A stretch of 64,000 bases of DNA from Cordylochernes scorpioides (Eukaryota; Arthropoda; Arachnida; Pseudoscorpiones; Chernetidae). A program made the translations under genes and the position numbers. Positions 36,618 to 46,745 of the stretch are shown piece by piece. A model generated the notes under the pieces. The model was not told the DNA's origin and searched no databases. It was given only the letters and a program-made list of their open reading frames with translations. The stretch lies in contig CP092877.1 in the NCBI GenBank assembly GCA_030710605.1, forward strand, positions 71,833,085-71,897,084. The letters run 5' to 3'. The stretch's first letter is position 1; every line of letters begins with the position of its first letter.

Positions 36618-37941
36618 CAAGGTGTGTTCATTAATTTCCAGGACTGCTCTGTATCTTTGAAAAAATAAAACAAATAAAAAAAACTAATTTAATATTTTTC
36701 AAAATATGCTCCTCCTGCCTCAATACACCTGTTCCATCTTTTTTTCCAATTGTTGAAGCAGGAGATAAAATCTCTTTTTGAGATGTTCCTCAAGGTTGCC
36801 TTCGATTCAGCTTGTATCATATCAATGTTGTCAAATTTACTTCCTTTTAACTTCATTTTCAATTTAGGATAGAGGAAAAAGTCATTGGGGGCTAAGTCGG
36901 GGGAATAGGGTGGATGAGGCATCTGTATGGTTGAATGCTTGGCCAAGAACTGCAAAACAACATGGGCTGTGTGCGGCCGTGCATTATCGACGTGAAGTAT
37001 CCAGTCATTGTTTTGCCATCTTTCAGGTCTTTTAAGGTGCACTGCCTCCCTTAAGCACCTCATTATCCCCAAATAAACCCCTTGATTATTTGTACGTCCG
37101 AAAGTAATAAATTCATGGTGAACCAAACTATTAATATAAAAAAAATGTAACAAGCAATGTCTTGACTTTGGATTTTGTAAATCTTGCCTTTTTGGGTTTC
37201 GGTTCCCCTCTTTCAATCCATTGGCTGGATTGACGTTTGGTTTCCGGGTCATACTGATACACCCATGTCTCACCCCCGGTAATGTTTTTTTGTATCCATT
37301 CTGGATCGGTCCGAGTCATTTCAACCATGTTTTTGCAGACATCCATTCTAACCTCCTTTTGTTCCTCTGTTAGAGTCCGGGGAACAAATTTTGAAGACGT
37401 CCGGATCATGTCCAAATCTTTTGTTACTATTTGATGACACAGTCCTACAGATAGTCCAGTCTCTGAAGATAAGTCTTTAATAGAAATTCTTCTGTTAGAT
37501 TTAATTAATTCCTTTATTTTGAGCTTGTTTTCCTTGCAACGTAATGATCTTGGACGCCCAGTATGCTGATCATCGTTTACCTTTTCCAGACCTTTTAGGA
37601 AGCGTGAAAACCATTCAAAAGTTCTTGAACGGGATAAAGCTGCATCGCCAAGAGCTTCTTTAATCAATTCATACGTCTCAGTAGCACTTTTTTTCAATTT
37701 AAAACAAAACTTAATGCAGATTCTCTGCTCTTCGAAAATGGCCATTTTAAAATTAGAAATGCGAACCTTACAAGGAAGTTGTTTTGTTCTATTTTTAGAT
37801 CGGCGCGTGCGCCACAAGACTCGTGCTTTCAGTCAGGTGTGGTCGAATGTCTAATATTTAACTCTGTACAAAAATTTTTTCTTTAGCTTTTTTATTTATT
37901 TTATTTTTTAACCAGTCCTGGAATTTAATGAACGCACCTTG
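36618..37941 (-). mobile_element. mariner-family DNA transposon, inactive copy 2
   Basis: Terminal inverted repeats CAAGGTGTGTTCATTAATTT and its complement AATTTAATGAACGCACCTTG, flanked by TA. 1.3 kb, transposase on the minus strand. An extra TACAAGGTG precedes the left end. Confidence 0.92.
36689..37817 (-). pseudogene. mariner transposase (DD34D type), nearly complete, frameshifted
   Basis: N-terminal MAIFEEQRICIKFCFKLKKS, SRSRTFEWFSRFLKGLE (HTH region), DDQHTGRPRS linker, RRISIKDLSSETGLSVG, TRTDPEWIQK. The first catalytic site reads ITGGETWVY where Asp is expected (ITGDETW), so it is inactive by one substitution. Second and third Asp are kept: LHVDNARPHT and YSPDLAPNDFFLYPK. One extra base in an A8 run (37138-37145, T8 on the coding strand) shifts the frame at TFF.INSLVHHEF. 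Otherwise intact to the C-terminal WKKRWNRCIEAGGAYFEKY. Confidence 0.92.
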
Positions 37942-38224
37942 TATTAAGTATATATAAGGTATTATAACATATTAATGTGTAATGGCGTTCAGTCAACTGA
38001 AATATTGGCAAAATAAATATTTTGATCCAATATATGCCTTTTTAATTAAAGATTTGGTTATATATCCTCTTGAAAAAAAATATAATAATAAAGAGTCGTT
38101 AGAAATGAATATTGTGATGAAATCATCTAACTTTAAATCAACACTTCCTTTAATTCAACCAAAGTTCTGATCCCTTGGGGGGTTTAATTAGATGTTAGAC
38201 TGTATATAATTAAAATAATATTTT

Positions 38225-38310
38225 TGTGAACACAAGGTAATAAGACCAAATCCATAAAACCAAAATTATTACCTAGAGTTCATAATTCAAATTGTGCCTT
38301 ATTATAATAT
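38225..38310. repeat. Foldback-family fragment
   Basis: AACACAAGGTAATAAGACCA and AATTCAAATTGTGCCTTAT; centre deleted. Confidence 0.6.
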
Positions 38311-38387
38311 TTTTGTGGTTTTATCAGCATAGAAAAGGTTATTCATTCCTCCAATGTGTACACCTATTTAATCAAGATCAGCTAATC

Positions 38388-38940
38388 TCATGATATGTTC
38401 AGTGTAGAGGTTGAAGAGATATGGTCTTGTCTCACTCCTTTTTGTGGTTTGAGCCAATCAGTATTCCCATATTCCATCTTAACTGTGGCTTCCTGTTCTG
38501 TATAGAGTTCTTTTATCAGAACAATTAGGTGTTCTGGCATTCTTATAAGTCTTAGAGTTGTCCATAGTTTTGTGTGGTTTACCCAGTCAAAAGCTATGCT
38601 ATAGTCAAAGAAACATAAATATGTATTTATTTCTTTATACCTTTTCATCTTCTCTTCTTCTTATCTCCACTCAATCATATTAGGGTATCAAGCTTGTAAA
38701 GCTTGAGACTTTTGATGGTGTCTGTCGGGGATGAGTAGAGCACATCAATGGATGAGTCAATATGTGTTATACCTTTTCATTATCCATCTTAGGTTTGCTA
38801 TTTGACCTCTTATCCCTCCACCTCTTCTGAAACCTGCTTGTTCTGGTGGTAATTCTCTATTTAAATGGGGTTCCAATCTTTTCTGTATTATTTTGAAAGG
38901 TATTTTACTTGTGTGTGGGATCTTTGTTTTTTAATGTTTA
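38388..38940 (-). pseudogene. RTE-type LINE reverse transcriptase fragment
   Basis: Minus strand: EPHLNRELPPEQAGFRRGGG, IRGQIANLRWIMKRYKE, then after the inserted segment CFFDYSIAFDWVNHTKLWTT, LRLIRMPEHLIVLIKELYTE, QEATVKMEYGNTDWLKPQKG, VRQ. Clear match to the RT of RTE/BovB-like LINEs (DYSKAFDCVNH..LW..L...G.P.HL). A deletion of several bases after GVRQ breaks the frame. Confidence 0.82.
38648..38753 (-). mobile_element. Short retroposon inserted in the RTE relic, 12-bp target duplication
   Basis: CTTCTCTTCTTCTTATCTCC ... AGGGTATCAAGCTTGTAAAG ... GAGTCAATATGTGTT lies between two copies of ATACCTTTTCAT (ends near 38647 and starts near 38766). The body matches 4985-5105 and 12710-12810, and the GAAGAAG tail is on the left, so it is a minus-strand retroposition. 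Confidence 0.8.
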
Positions 38941-38980
38941 AATAGAGCAATCCATAGGTCTTTAATTAAAAAGGTATATA

Positions 38981-39147
38981 CAGTAGAACCTCCTGTAAAG
39001 GATACCTAATTGCAGAGCCAAAGTGTCCTTTAGGGAGAGGTGTCCTCTTACTGGAGAATTGCTAAATTGTAAAATTTTGCAAATGAAATGCGCTCTGTGG
39101 AGAGGTGCCCGCTAGTGGGATGTCCGCTAAAGGGAGGTTCTACTGTA
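38981..39147. repeat. MITE, GAGGTTCTACTG family
   Basis: CAGTAGAACCTCCTGTAAAG to AAAGGGAGGTTCTACTGT, flanked by TA. Confidence 0.85.
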
Positions 39148-39159
39148 TTGGATTAAAAA

Positions 39160-39850
39160 AATAATTTATCTACCAATATAATTTTAGATTTACATAAATA
39201 TGTTGTACCTTGAAAAAGGCTGGCGTTCAGCCAACTGAAATATAGGTGACTAAATTATTTTTTTGATCTTATATATGCCCTTCTATTTAAAGATTTTTGA
39301 GGTTCCTTTTTTGGAGAGAGGTAGAAATATTGATTTCTTTCCATTTGGTTGGCCATTTTCCACATTTACTATTTACTATAACCAGCTCTAATTCAATACT
39401 CCCCTTAAATTTTGACAGACAAATGTCCTAGAATTGCTAGCAATGCATTGATAATCATCTTAACCAACTTCAATTCCACCCAAGATTCTGATCCCTTGGG
39501 AACTGTAGTTGGACATATTAAGCCACTACACACAACAAAGATTTTTTTCTATCAATTTTTCATTGACTCTACAGAGTGCTACTGTAGTAAAAATGGTAAT
39601 TTGGGCAATGAAAACTCCTTTGTAAAGAGGTGTCCTCTAGCAAGAAATAGAAGTTGTATTTTCTTGTGAGGATGGAGCTTGTAGTACTGTAATTTGAATG
39701 TTGGGAGGACCAAATAATTGCATGGGAAATATCAGATGGTTTTTGAAACATCACACAGCACACTCTACTGGGATTTGAACTTGGGTGACATGAATCAACA
39801 TGCTAGCTACCTTTTTGATTGCTCCACCAAGACAACCATTTAGTACTTTT
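39160..39850. other. Repeat remnants, no gene
   Basis: 39200-39260 holds CTTGAAAAAGGCTGGCGTTC, AGCCAACTGAAATATAGG, matching 36565-36600 in reverse. 39575-39660 is a MITE half. Rest unassigned. Confidence 0.4.
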
Positions 39851-39854
39851 GTAC

Positions 39855-39985
39855 TAGATTTTGGCTTGCATTAGATGCACTAAACAAGACCTTTGGAAGA
39901 GGCCGCTGCTTATCATAAATAGTTCGAGGAGCATAAACTTATGGAATTTTTGTAATCTTTACACAAAAGGATAAGAAACAACTTT
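39855..39985 (+). mobile_element. LINE 3' tail (RNase-H LINE)
   Basis: TTGGCTTGCATTAGATGCAC to ACAAAAGGATAAGAAACAAC; 5'-truncated copy of the 8228-8720 family. Confidence 0.75.
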
Positions 39986-40059
39986 TGTACCAATGCTGTT
40001 ACCATCACATCTCAATTACTTATTTAGTCCTTGTCTCTAATTTAAATTACTTTATCCGA

Positions 40060-40260
40060 CAGTGTTCATTTCAAACATAAAAGTAAACAAGACCAAAACC
40101 AAATGAAAAAATTGTGACTTTTTGGGTAAGAGTATTGTTGCCATCATAAGACAAAAGTACTAAATGACAAAATACTGATGATATCAAAACATCTCACACA
40201 ATTTATTAATCTGGATGTGGTCTTGTTAGCCCCCTTATATGTTTCTAATCTTTATAATTC
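40060..40260. repeat. Diverged foldback element
   Basis: AGTAAACAAGACCAAAACCA ... CATCATAAGACAAAAGTACT ... ATTAATCTGGATGTGGTCTT. Confidence 0.5.
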
Positions 40261-40444
40261 CAATATACCTTCTCATATAATAATACCTTCACTTAGCAAG
40301 GAAGATTCAGACTCCAAAATGAAGCCTTTAAAAAAAAAAAAGCACTGTGATTATCCTCAATATTAGGATAGAGAGAGATAGGTTGTTCTTTTTTCTGAAT
40401 GTGTGTTAAACATGTGACATACAGTAACCTCCCACCAGCAACCA

Positions 40445-40765
40445 TTTTTTTTTTTTTTGCTTATCCCTAGTACACGTGGTATAGGCCATGATAATCATGG
40501 TGGGTAGTTAGCGACTGCTTTTTACTGTAAGTGCACCACATGTCTACACATGTGAAAAGCAGTTCGACTTTGCACTTACAAATGTGCCAGAGCCCAGTTT
40601 GGTTACTTGCACTCGCTGGTGGGGTTGGGGACGCTGTGGGGTGAATCGGGGACCATTGGAGCATTTTTTTTTTTAACATAAAAAAGTGCCCAATGCGGGA
40701 ATCGAACCCGGGTCGTAGCGGTCAAAAACCAATGGTTTAGACCATCCTTCCACCGACCCCCTACC
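40445..40765 (-). mobile_element. tRNA-derived SINE, full copy 5
   Basis: GCTTATCCCTAGTACACGTG to CCATCCTTCCACCGACCCCC, B box GGGTTCGATTCCCGC on the minus strand. Confidence 0.85.
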
Positions 40766-40964
40766 ATCTTTGTAAAATTTAATAACACAACCAACTTCCA
40801 ATAAAAGTCCACTTTCGGAATAGACCAGAAATAACTGTGACTTTTAGACTATGATCTCCTCCTGGATGTTCTTCTGTATTTAACAAGTTCAATCTGCATG
40901 ATCCGTGAAGATATTGTGAAATACACAAAGTTTACTTACACGGGGAAAAATTTAGATATGAAAT

Positions 40965-41130
40965 ATAATAAAATTGCTATGTATATTTTTTTAGAAAAAG
41001 ATCGAAAAACCTTTCATAATAAGTATCTTTATTACAACACCATAAGCTTTCGAGCTCTTGTTCTTCAACAGGCGAAACTCCTGTTTCATGATGTTTCATA
41101 ATAAAGAAACTTATTACGAAAGGTTTTTCG
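40965..41130. repeat. Inverted element with GAAA-hairpin-CAACAGG motif
   Basis: AAAAAGATCGAAAAACCTTT, CCATAAGCTTTCGAGCTCTT, GTTCTTCAACAGGCGAAACT, then AGAAACTTATTACGAAAGGT and TTTTCGATCTTTTT. Outer arms are inverted; the inner motif is the reverse of 31020-31095. Confidence 0.6.
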
Positions 41131-41224
41131 ATCTTTTTACAACAATTCAGAAATCTCACAATCCTGTGAATGGAATATCCTGTAGTTGGTATGTTGGGAA
41201 GTTATAAATTGACTGAATACTTGT

Positions 41225-41593
41225 ACAGCTCCACCAGCGAGTGCAAATAACCAAAAAGGGCTTGTAAGTGCAAAGTTTCTGAGGCAGTAAATGCACATAC
41301 AATAGAAGCAATAATGATAAAGCACAATTTGGATTATAGATTATAATAAAATAAGACCTAATCCAAATAATTTATTAGTGTGTGACATTTCAGCCATTGT
41401 TACCATCATCAGACAAAAGAGTAAATGTACTTTTTTACTATAATATATACTCTTTTGTCTGATGATGGTGACAATGTTGTTGCCAAAACGTCACACACTA
41501 ATAAATTATTTGGATTAGGTCTTATTTTCTTTTAATAGCAGTATTAAACCTATGATTATCATAGCCTGTGTACCATGTGTACTAGGGATAAGT
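41225..41593 (+). mobile_element. SINE body split by a foldback element
   Basis: SINE pieces CTCCACCAGCGAGTGCAAAT ... AATAGAAGCAATAATGAT (41225-41312) and ATGATTATCATAGCCTGTGT ... GTGTACTAGGGATAAG (41550-41593) frame a complete foldback element (41315-41535: AATTTGGATTATAGATTATA ... TTGTCTGATGATGGTGACAA ... GGATTAGGTCTTATTTTC). Confidence 0.75.
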
Positions 41594-41674
41594 GAAAACA
41601 TGTCAATAGATCAGAGTTGGGCAGTTACTCTATTGTTATATCAATTGCTGTTTTGCATTACAAAGTTATGTATT

Positions 41675-42050
41675 AACACAAGGTAATATGACTAAATCCA
41701 AATAAATAAATAGTGTATGACGTTTCTGTAACATTCTTTTATCTGATGGTGGTAACAATACTGTTACTGAAATGTCACACTATTTATTTATTTGAATTTG
41801 GTCTTATTACCTTGTTTCTAATCTATATTCCAAATTGTACCTTATCAAAGTTATGTATTGTTATGTAAAGTGTTTCACTTTCAAATAATAATTTTAAAGA
41901 ATAATAGGACCTAATCCAAATAAATTAATTGTGTGTGACATTTCAGTAACAGCGTCATTACCAAAATATCACACATAATTAATTTATTTGGATTGGGTCT
42001 TATTTTCTTGTAGCTATAATCTGTAATCCAAATTGGGATTTATCATAATT
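41675..42050. repeat. Two foldback elements
   Basis: 41675-41850: ACACAAGGTAATATGACTAA to ATTCCAAATTGTACCTTATC. 41898-42050: AAGAATAATAGGACCTAATC to GTAATCCAAATTGGGATTTA. Confidence 0.75.
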
Positions 42051-42354
42051 TTAAAAAAGAAATTGCACATTGCAATGTAATCATTACTTCTCAACAAAAT
42101 GCAATTGCACATTACCAAGTATTCATGATTACAAAGTAATGCTTAAAAAACAAACAAACTAGATCTAAGAGACCACAAGAGTGACTGCAAACTTTTCAAT
42201 AATAGTAAGACATGTTTGCTTTTTTTTAACTCTGGAATATAATAAACAAAAATAAATTGTAATCCTGATTGGCTATAAATACTACAAGTATTGTTGTTAA
42301 TGTTGTCCAAGTTTGACTTTCAAGTATTACAGTGGCTACAAATACAGTAAACCT

Positions 42355-42660
42355 CACTAAAACAACCCTGGGATATAGCCAACCTTCCCTTATAATGAAT
42401 CTGAAATAATTCCCATGTTTATTTTATAATACAGTTAAACCTGTCTATAGCGCCTCCCTCTCTATAGCGCCCAATTTTAAATATGTAGTACAGTGTGATT
42501 TACATTAAAAGTGACCTGTCTATAGCACCCTATTTTGGTGAGTTCCAAGAGGGGGCGCTATATACAGGGTACCATCAACTATGGCTATATAATGAACCAT
42601 GGCTATAGTGAACCAAAGGTTTAGTCCCATTAAGGTTCGCTATAGAGGGGTTTTACTGTA
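42355..42660. repeat. pogo-like MITE with a second MITE inside it
   Basis: Outer ends ACAGTAAACCTCACTAAAAC and CTATAGAGGGGTTTTACTGT. Inner element 42431-42575 begins ACAGTTAAACCTGTCTATAG and ends GGGGGCGCTATATACAGGG. Confidence 0.7.
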
Positions 42661-44124
42661 TTATTACATTTACTTGTGATTTTATAGAAAATATGTTTAC
42701 AATTTGCCCAACTCTACTCTAGACAGGGAACTGAACACTGGAACACAATAGCAAGAGAAAAATCTAAGAAAGTCATTTAGGAGAGAGTGGCGTTTGTTCG
42801 GGCAGTGTTTAGGAGATAAAGATGATGATTCAATATGGCTGACATCTCATTCCTTCCACACTTAGCAACAAGATGAGGGTCCATCCACCTCTGTGTTTCC
42901 AAGATTTTATACTTCTTGGAAGAAGAGTGAATTGAATGGTTCTGCAAACCCAACTCTCAACAGTATTATCTTGGGGTAAATATGCAAATAAAAAAATAAT
43001 AATAATAAAACTAAAAAAAAAAAAAAAACATTCAATAAAGTTCAAAGCATCTTTACAAAAAAAAAAGTCTATAAATTAAAAAAAAAAAAGCTGAAAATAA
43101 TAAATCTTTATTTCATTTAGCTCAGAAAAAAAAATAAATAAAAAAAAAATCCAGTGGTCCGTCGCAAACAAGCAAAATAATAATTGAAAAAAAAAAAACT
43201 AAAATGTTCTCAGAGGCTTTCTTCTATGCAACTTTCTTCAAATTATATTTAAAAAAAAAAAACTGAAGTTAAAAAAACAAACAAAAAAAGGAGGGAAATT
43301 TTCCAATAATAAACCTTTTATTCTACACTTGATATATTGCATCATCTTTTATTTTACTTTTTTTTATTTTGGAAATACTTCTGTGAGATTGGTGGAAAAA
43401 TAGTTTCTTAGAGGTAAAAATAGCTTCGACCACTCAATGGAAAATAAAATTATAAGAGAGGAGGAGGAGGGAGAAAAAAAAAAAAGGAAAAATTCAACAA
43501 TTTCATGGTTGATGCGTGATGATTATTCATATTTATATATAATAATAATAATTAAAAAAAAAAAAAACAGTCTTCACCATGTGAGCCTGGTTTTTTCATT
43601 TTTTTTTTTTTTTAAATGTCTGAAATATTTACAAATAAAATACACCCAAGACACTGGGAGTTTTTTTTTTTTTTTATATTAATATTATTTTTTATAACAA
43701 CTATTCTGGTGGAAAATTTTTCATTTTTTTTTTTGTGGTTTTGTTTTCTTTGAGGTAAAACACCAGAAAATTCATATTATATATAATAATTAATAATATA
43801 TATAAATTTATATATTTATATATATATACTATTTATATATATATATATAATATAGGATGCTATTTACAAATTAGTGTGTTTGTGTATGACAGGGGAGGTT
43901 AGCCAAAGGGAGGGAGGGAGGGGTTTCCAACAAAATAACACAGGGGAGGGAGGAGGAGGTGTGTTTGGCAAACAAACAAAAATATATAATAATATATATA
44001 ATAATAAAATAATAATCTGACCAGTGAAACAATATCATCATCTCTATACAGGGGAGAAAAAAGGGGGCTGAGGAGTTATGTACAGGTGGAGGGAGGGAGG
44101 GAGGCTATCTACACTTTGGTGCTG
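42660..44124 (-). other. Low-complexity region, probable 3' UTR of the NCOA6-type gene
   Basis: Long A and T runs, GGAGGGAGGGAGG tracts (44085-44100) and TA microsatellite (43780-43860). Lies directly downstream of the terminal coding exon on the minus strand. Possible poly(A) signals (AATAAA on the minus strand) at about 43106-43112 and 43318. The transcript end cannot be fixed. Confidence 0.5.
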
Positions 44125-44186
44125 CTACCTATGGATGTCCTTGGTGGGGCAACGCCTCCTCTTGGCCACAGCTTCTTGGGGCTCTG
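44125..44186 (-). CDS. NCOA6: NCOA6-type terminal coding exon
   Basis: EPQEAVAKRRRCPTKDIHR then TAG. Acceptor GTGATGACAG; the first two bases complete an Ala codon with the donor at 44849 (phase 1). Basic C-terminus (AKRRR) resembles the Lys/Arg-rich end of vertebrate NCOA6 and could serve as a nuclear signal. Chosen on phase and composition; less certain than the other exons. Confidence 0.6.
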
Positions 44187-46701
44187 CTGTCATCACAACA
44201 CACAGTCACCACTGTGGACAACTCCAGGATTCCCCCTATACTTGGGTCCTAGCTAAGGACTGATACTTCCCCCCCTGAAACTATTGGGTGTAGCAGGACA
44301 GGGTTTGTAAAAGCCACACAAAACAAACCCAGAGAAAACCATTCCCTACTGAACAAAAATTTCAGATGGCTAGTTGAATACAGGTGGAGAGATGTCCAAG
44401 ACAACATAGTTCAGAGAGAGAATAGGTCTAAATAGAATTAAGAACGTCGACATGCAAGAAGACTGACTTGACAAAATGGTTTCTCTACACAAATTTGGAC
44501 AAATTGGCCGGATTTCATTTAGTCATGTTGTAAACACTACAATACAACAGGCTGATTTGGAGGGCTCCACCAGCATATCTCCCATTGTTGTTTCTTATCC
44601 CCTTGTGTAAAGAACTCATCTAACATTCTGAGAGCAAACACTTTTATAAAACCAAAATGATCTGATATATACTAAGAGAGCACCTCCAATAAATTATCCC
44701 CTCAAAGGACTGTAAAAGTCTGTGTGACATCATTCTGTGTCAGGAGCTGGTCCAGTTAGGATGTGAGGAATGAGATCTTTCTTACAACAACTGGACCAGT
44801 TGACAGACTGAATTATTGTACAATTAGGGATAAAGAACATCAACTCACCTATGAGACCAGTTCCTCTCAACTTGCGCTTGGTGAGGGCTGAGAGGTCGGA
44901 AATTTCTTCCTTACAAGGCCAGGGGTCCGGGTCCTTGGCCTTCTTGTTTCGACTAGGAGTTCTGGTGTCTTCGCAGAACCCATCTGCACCCCCAGCAACA
45001 GTCCCACAACCTGCTGCACTGCGGCCACCCCAGCACCTACCCTGAGGGGGAGAAGTCTTGTCTGCGGTTGGGGTCACCACCCTTTTGTGCTCTGGGGTAT
45101 TGCGTGCTCGACACCGTGCAACTGCGGCCCCCACTCCCTCGCCTGCGGCCTACCAGGAGGGGTTCATCCTTCAGTAACGTCTGCACAAATTCCTTCATGG
45201 ACAGCTTGGACCTCGATGCTTCCACTAGCTCGCTGAGGGTCAGGTCATCCTCGCTGAAGCTGTCCTCACCTGGGCAATCCAACTTCCTTTCAGAACTCAC
45301 AACAAGCACATTTTGAACAAGTTTATATTTCTTGACACACACACACACAATTCAAATATTAACTCTCTGAGCAACCACTTTGATTAAACAAAAATCTAAC
45401 TTCTGATAAAAAAAATGAGCACTTCCAGGAAGCTTAGTAGTACCATCAGAAATAAAGCTTTGAATGCTGAGATGTGTTAACAGTGAAACATTACCTAAAA
45501 AGTTATTCCCAAGGTTTTATCAAAGAGATGGCAATATCACAAAGGAACAAGAATATAAACTTACCATCGCAGTTGTTGGACACTTCTTCCTTCTTCACCT
45601 TGGCCTCATTGTTGTTGTTGTGTTCCTGGTCCTCTTCCGGGCTCTTCTGCTTGACCTGGGGAGAGGGGGCCTTCTTGGCCGACTCCTCCACCCCCATGCA
45701 GGCCTTGATGAGCTCTGCGGCATTCTCAGAGCACTTCCTCTTCGATGGCTTGGAGTAGACTAGATCGGGTTGCGGACGGATTGGTGCTGCAGTGGCAGGA
45801 GAAGAGTGGTCGGTGGTGGTATCACAGTTGGCTGCTGCTGTACTGCTGCTGGGGGGGGGCCGCCACCTTCACCAGCACCTGGCTGGTGCCGTCCGCAGAC
45901 AGCGGGGCTGCCGTCACCAGCAGCCTGCGCCGCCGGCTGGTGTTCAGGAGGCCGGAGCTCTGCGCCAGGGCCACCACCTTGATGGACCTGGTGGGGCTGA
46001 TGAGGCCCCCTGCCTGGGAGGACTGGGAGTTGCTCGCCAGGAACAACTTGACAGGGTTGCCCCCCGGCCCCCGCAGTGATGTGCAGGGCAGCACCATCAC
46101 CCCCTTGCTCACTACACCACACCAGTTAACTACCTTCCCCTGGCTACTCATTAAACTCAGCACAAACACCTATGGAGAGTGGCTAACACACTGGGATACA
46201 GCTGTCGCTAGTTTCTCAGGCATGTGGGATTTTCTCAACTAAAAGCCATCCTAAAGAATGAATAAATCAACAAGCACATACAGTGGACCCTCAGTTTACG
46301 AGCACCTTGGAGTACGAGCTTTTCGCAGTACGAGCAAAATTTTTTGAAAAATTTTACCTCGGATTACGAGTGAAATTTCGCATTACGAGCAACTTCCACC
46401 TTTAGCGGCGGGATGAGGGCATATTTTTATATTAAATATTATTTTATTTATGGATTGTTATTAATCATTATAATATAAGTACAGTATATATATTTAATAC
46501 ATACTATAATGTATATATTCAAATCGATACATATATATATACATGTATATAGTATTTTAAAATTAAAGAAAACTTTTTTAATTTTTAAGATAACTTTTTC
46601 CTATTTTAGAGGCGTAATATTCTTTTTTTTTTTTTTTTAAATAAAACAATTTCTACTGTCCTTACTGCGATGGATCGCAGTAAGGACAGTAGAAATTGTT
46701 T

Positions 46702-46745
<44 letters not shown>

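Noticed and set aside
43437..43682. Lysine-rich 81-residue open frame
   Set aside because: Reading through A and T runs in low-complexity sequence; no start context or family.
44078..44263. Plus-strand 61-residue ORF
   Set aside because: Opposite strand of the likely terminal NCOA6-type exon; no family.
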